From positions 50,558,001-50,622,000 of the forward strand of contig NC_134109.1 of NCBI RefSeq assembly GCF_040939455.1: a stretch of 64,000 nucleotides of DNA, read 5' to 3'. The notes beneath the pieces are model-generated. The model was given only the letters and a program-made list of their open reading frames with translations, did no database searches and was not told the DNA's origin. The DNA comes from Microcebus murinus. Taxonomy: Eukaryota; Chordata; Mammalia; Primates; Cheirogaleidae. The first letter of the stretch is position 1. Every line of letters begins with the position of its first letter. The translations under genes and the position numbers were made by a program. Positions 59,706 through 64,000 of this stretch are shown here, one piece after another.

Positions 59706-61333
59706 ATGCATCAATCACTCTTCCCTTCATGAAAGATTTCTCTGTAGCATGCAATGCTGTCTGTTAGCATTTTATCCACAGTAGAACTTCTATCAAAATT
59801 GGAGACAATCTTCTCAAACCATGTCACTGCTTTATCAACTGAGTTTATGTAATATCCTAAATCCTTTGTTGTCATTTTAACAATGTTCACATTTTCACCA
59901 AGAATAGATTCCATCTCAAGAAACCACTTTCTATACTCACTTATAAAAAGCAACTCCTCATCTGTTCCAGTTTGATCATGAGATTGCTATAAGTCAGTGA
60001 CATCTTCAGGCTCCACTTCTAATTTTAGTTCCCTTGCTATTTCTACCACTTCTGCAGTTACTTTCTCTACTGAAGTCTTGATCCCCTCAATGCCATTCAT
60101 AAGGATTGGGATCAGCTTTTCCTAACCCTGTTAATGTTATTTTGACCTCCTCTCATGAATCACAAATGTTCTTAATAATATATAGAATAGTGAATACTTT
60201 CAAGAATATTTTCAATGTATTCTGCCTACATCCATTAAAGGAATCACTATCTACAGTAGCTATAGCCTTATGAAATGTACTTCTTAAAATAATAAAACTT
60301 GGAACTCAAAATTACTCCTTGATCCATGGGCTACAGAATAGATGTTGTGTTTGCAGGCATGAAAACATTAGTATCTTCATACAAATCATCATCAGAGCAC
60401 TTAAGTGACTAAGTGCACTGTCAACGAGCAGTGATATTTTGAACAGAATCTTTTTTACTTAAGCAGTAGGTCTCAACAATGAGCTTAAAATATTCAATAA
60501 ACCATGCTTTCAACAGATGTGTTGTCATCCAGGCTTTGCTATTCTATTTCTAGATCACAGGCAGAGTAGATTTAGGATAATTCTTAAAGGCATTGGATAA
60601 CTGGAATGTTAAATGATCATTAGCTCCAACTTAAAATCACCAGCTGCCTTAATCCCTAACAAGAGAGTTAGTCTATCCTGTCCTTTGAAGCTTTGGGGGC
60701 AAGCACTGATTTCTCTTCTCTAGCGACGAAAGTCCTAGATGGCATCTTCTTTCAACATAAGACAGTTTTCATCTACATTGAAAATCTGTCGTTTAGTGTA
60801 CTCACCTTCATCTATGATCTTAGCTAAATATTCTGGATAACTTGCCGCAGCTTCTATATTAGCCCTTACTGCTTCACCTTGTAATTTTAGTTATGGAAAC
60901 AGCTTCTTTCCTTAAACCTCATAACCAACCTCTGCTAGCTTCAAACTTTTCTTTTACACCTTCCTCAGCTCACACAGCATTTCTAAAATTGAAGAGAATT
61001 AGGGATTTTCTCTGGATTAGTCTTTGACTTCAGGGAATGTTGTGACTGGTTTAATCCTCTATCCAGACACTAAAACTTTCTCTATATCAGCAATAAGGCT
61101 GTTTTGCTTTCTTATTGTGCATGTGTTCATTGGAGTAACACTTTTTAATTTCCTTCAAGAACAAAAGTGTTCTTTGCATCCACAACTTGGCTAACTATCG
61201 TGCACAAAAGGCCTAGCTTTTGGCCTGTCTTGTCTTTTGACATGCCTTACTCACTAAGTTTCATCGTTTCTGGTTTTTGATTTTAAGTGAGAAATGTGTA
61301 ACCCTTCCTTTCACTTGAACACTTAGAGGCCAT
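59706..61333 (-). pseudogene. Decayed Tigger1 transposase (TIGD1-related, DDE family)
   Basis: The start ATG lies at 61333-61331 and opens MASKCSSERK, the conserved N-terminus, followed soon by a stop. The three catalytic Asp codons can still be located: FNVDEN at 60757-60788, LLVDSA at 60411-60440 (the usual Asn after Asp is Ser) and PMDQGV at 60311-60339 (with a stop two codons before it). The longest open part (59711-59953) reads WFLEMES, MTTKDLGYYIN and RSSTVDKML, the C-terminal segment. Frameshifts and stops throughout exclude function. Family role: cut-and-paste transposition into TA. Confidence 0.9.
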
Positions 61334-61701
61334 TTTAGGGGTTATTAATTGGCCTTATTGTGATATTGCTGTGTCTCAAGTAATAGGGAGGCCCAAGGAA
61401 TGGCTGGTCAGTGAAGCAGTCAAAACACACACATTTATTAAGTTTGCAAAACAATTACAATATTAACATCAAATATCACTGATCACAGATCACCATAATA
61501 GATATAATAATAATGTATAAGCCAAAATACTATGAGAATTACCAAAATGCGACACAGAGATATGTAGTGAACCCAGGCTGTTGGAGAAATGTTCCAATAA
61601 ACTTGCTCTGTACAGGGTTGCTAGAAATATTCAAATTTGTTAAAAAATGCAATATCTGTGTAGTACAATAAAGAACAATGCAATAAAATAAGGTATGCCT
61701 A
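59706..61701 (-). mobile_element. Tigger1 DNA transposon (pogo subfamily), 3'-truncated
   Basis: The element's 5' terminal repeat is at the right: 'aaataaggtatgcct' ending at 61701, followed by a TA target (61702-61703). Moving left come the 5' UTR ('accaaaatgcgacacagaga', 'tgatcacagatcaccataat', 'ggcctaattt'-like remnants) and a decayed transposase gene. The left end at 59706 cuts the transposase near its C-terminus, so the 3' UTR and second terminal repeat are lost. About 2.0 kb remains of an element normally about 2.4 kb. Confidence 0.92.
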
Positions 61702-61703
61702 TA

Positions 61704-62050
61704 CAGCATACCTTGAAGGTGTGTGTGGCATACTTTAAAAATACTTCTAAGGAAAATTTCAATAGGTATGTATATTGAATAATAATACAGTATAGATGTT
61801 AATAATCTGATTTTGACCTTGTACTCTGGTTATGTATTAGAATATTCTCATTATTAGGAAATACACACTAAAGTTTTTAGAGGTAAAGAGCATGATGTAT
61901 GTAATTTACTCATATATTTCAGAAGATATTTTGTATGTGTTTGTGCGTTCCTATGTTTTTGTGTAGAGAGAGAAATAAAAAGAAAGAATATGAATAATAA
62001 TAAAGTGTATTAAAATATTAATGCTTGATGTTAGAACATTCCAATTCCTA
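61704..62050. other. Unassigned AT-rich sequence
   Basis: No gene or confidently named repeat. Confidence 0.4.
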
Positions 62051-62054
62051 ATCT

Positions 62055-62153
62055 GATTAATTCATATTGTATGCCTGTATCAAAACATCACATATGCCAT
62101 ATAAAGATATATAACTGTTATGTACCCATAATAATTAAAAATTAAAAAAAAAT
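62055..62153 (+). mobile_element. L1 3'-terminal fragment, sense
   Basis: 'tgtatcaaaacatcacatat', 'gccatataaagatatataac', 'tgttatgtacccataataat', then 'taaaaattaaaaaaaa', the standard 3' end of an L1 with its A-rich tail. Only the last 100 bp is present. Confidence 0.8.
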
Positions 62154-62154
62154 T

Positions 62155-64000
62155 AGCTATTTATGCTTGGGGAATCAGGATAAAGGGTATACATTAATTA
62201 TTTGTATTGTTTTTTGTTCTTTCTGTTCTATTATTTCAAAATAAAAAATTTTCACATATTGGTCAACACTAGTCTCACAATGTTATGTTGACTTAATGGG
62301 AAATAGTAAGAAAATAGATGTATAAGACTTGTAGAATGCCATATCATTCACCACATTAATTATTCACGACATGCTTACATTAGTGTAGAAACCTGTATTA
62401 AAGTTATTTTTGAGTCCTCATCAACTTTGTTTGACTTAAATTGATTTTTCCCATAATGATACTTATGTTAGATGTCAGCAAAAGGGCTTGTTAATTTAAC
62501 AGAAAGAAAATTAATAATATCTCATATATTTTCCTCATTAAATTCACATTATGGGAGTAATGGTTGCTTTAAATGGGCATAATTATTAATAAGAAAAATG
62601 AACACATTAATTTTAAACTCTATGCCTGTGGTACTTTTTACTTTTCTAGGAATAATTCAGGCATAGTTGCATGAATTTCAATTGCCTTTAACCATACTTA
62701 TTAATGATTCCATGCAAACACAATATAAAGCAAAGGTCATTGGAAGGGGGCATATAAATAGTTTCCAAATTTTTGTGATAATATGACATTTATTATCTGT
62801 TACAGGCTAATGTTTGATGTTACTGCACCTAGAATATACCTTAACAATGTAATGCCCTTCATAAAAATGGCTATCCACAGAAAAATTTTCTCAACATAGT
62901 TTTATTTTATTTGGAAAGCCCTTCTATTTATTTTTCTTCTCTATCCTTTCATTTTATTTTTCCTTTAAATTGCTAGGTAGCTGCATGGGGCTCATCTAGG
63001 TAATTCTTAAATGTCATATATAAAATGATACAAAATGAATCAAAATATTAAGTAGACTCATTACCTCATTTCTTTAGTACCTGTTTTGCTCCTTAGTACT
63101 CTTAGTCTGCATTCAGTTTCCATTATTTCATTAAAACATTGTTTCAAATCATGAAATCAAAAGTCCTTTTCTTTGTCTCCATCAATTTTGATCTCTCAAA
63201 TATCTCAATATGATGTAACAAAAATAAAACAATTTCACAATTAGTATACCATTGTTTAAATCCTGGACTGGCCATATAAAGAAACTTGATTGTATTTTGA
63301 AACAGCTCTATGCTTAGGTTTCTATCTGAAACATGTGGTGTAATACCCATTCTCTAAGTTGTTTGGAAGTAGTAAATGAAATAATGTATGAAAAACAAAT
63401 AACATGGGTTTAAAACATATAAACTCTCCCAAATTTCAATGTTAAATAGAAAGAAATTCTTTAGGCAAAAGCTGCTCTAAGGATTTGGAGGATACTGTTG
63501 CCTAGAATGTATCACTGGAAATGTAAAGCTTGAGGTAGTTATTGAAAAGGTGGGCTTTAGTTAAGCAAAGAAGAAGAAATACATATTCTATGTAGATATG
63601 AGCAAGTTATATTTTGGAAATGGCGAATAGGCCAGTTCAGCTGAAGCAGAGTTTCATGGGGAAAAGTCAAGGACTGATTTAGAGAGATTGGAATCTATGA
63701 ATACTATTAATATATCAAGGAGTTTGCACTTTGCAAAAGGGAGCTATCAAAGTCTCCATTTTGACAGGAGGGTGGCTTTATGAAAGCAAAGATTAATATA
63801 GATTGGTTTGAAGAAGCATATGGCAATATGATTTGGAAATTGGAAAAGAGTACCCCAAGGGAAATCACTTAATTAATGACTTACTATGATTGACCAACAT
63901 GAGGTTACAAGAGTTTGCTTTTGCTGCTTGTAGCGAGGAGTCAAAATAAAGAATAATTTGATTTGTGCCATATTAAAACCTGATAAAATTTATTATTCGG
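62155..64000. other. Unassigned AT-rich sequence
   Basis: No gene or confidently named repeat. A 68-codon minus frame at 63144-63350 has no domain. Confidence 0.4.

Noticed and set aside
59711..59953. 80-codon minus-strand frame as a possible domesticated transposase gene
   Set aside because: It matches the C-terminal part of Tigger1 transposase, but the rest of the gene has stops and frameshifts, so domestication is not supported.
1..64000. tRNA, rRNA, snRNA or snoRNA genes
   Set aside because: No cloverleaf-compatible A and B boxes outside SINE fragments and no recognisable rRNA or snRNA sequence were noticed.

Overview
This window is AT-rich mammalian nuclear DNA, almost certainly from a strepsirrhine primate (lemur-like). 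The strongest clue is a pair of full-length dimeric Alu SINEs (about 39.64-39.97 kb and 51.75-52.10 kb) with strepsirrhine-type diagnostic positions, each inside a clean target-site duplication. A well-preserved 3' end of a primate L1 with a G-rich 3' UTR (43.4-44.3 kb) and many older mammalian repeats (MIR, MER5A, MLT1, L1M, Tigger, MER2) agree with this. I found no host protein-coding gene, no tRNA or rRNA gene and no CRISPR. Every long open frame is either inside a transposable element or looks like chance, so the window is best read as intergenic or deep intronic sequence.

Layout. 0-7 kb: mostly unassigned sequence with an old L1M 3' end, an antisense MER5A, a diverged direct repeat and a short hairpin. 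7.6-10.3 kb: the most informative locus. An L1 with an inverted organisation has an ERV solo LTR (TG...CA, 6-bp duplication) inserted in its reverse-transcriptase region, and a small hAT element (8-bp duplication) inserted further downstream. 10.3-22 kb: quiet, with MIR fragments, a FLAM-like Alu monomer, a MER2 end and an antisense L1 3' UTR. 22.3-26.4 kb: L1M pieces in both orientations, including an almost exact 5'-inversion junction. 26.4-38.1 kb: several LTRs (MLT2-like, MLT1 antisense, MLT1D-like, an unidentified LTR-like block, and a 570-bp ERV1-type solo LTR). 39.2-42.25 kb: an unassigned block followed by an old antisense L1/HAL1-type LINE split by an Alu. 42.8-44.3 kb: an MLT1-type LTR abutting a well-preserved L1 3' end. 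45-48.5 kb: MIR, MER5A and a Tigger3-like MITE. 51.5-52.5 kb: a hAT-Charlie-like element split by an Alu. 53.4-53.9 kb: a GA-rich tract and a second inverted L1. 58.2-58.5 kb: a 26-bp-arm hairpin followed by three further copies of its arm. 59.2-61.7 kb: a decayed Tigger1 transposon truncated against an antisense L1 fragment.

No genes work together here. The window is a record of retrotransposon and transposon insertion, with a readable order of nested events at 7.6-10.3, 39.6-40.0 and 51.6-52.5 kb. Repeat family names are from memory of consensus sequences and were not confirmed by a search.
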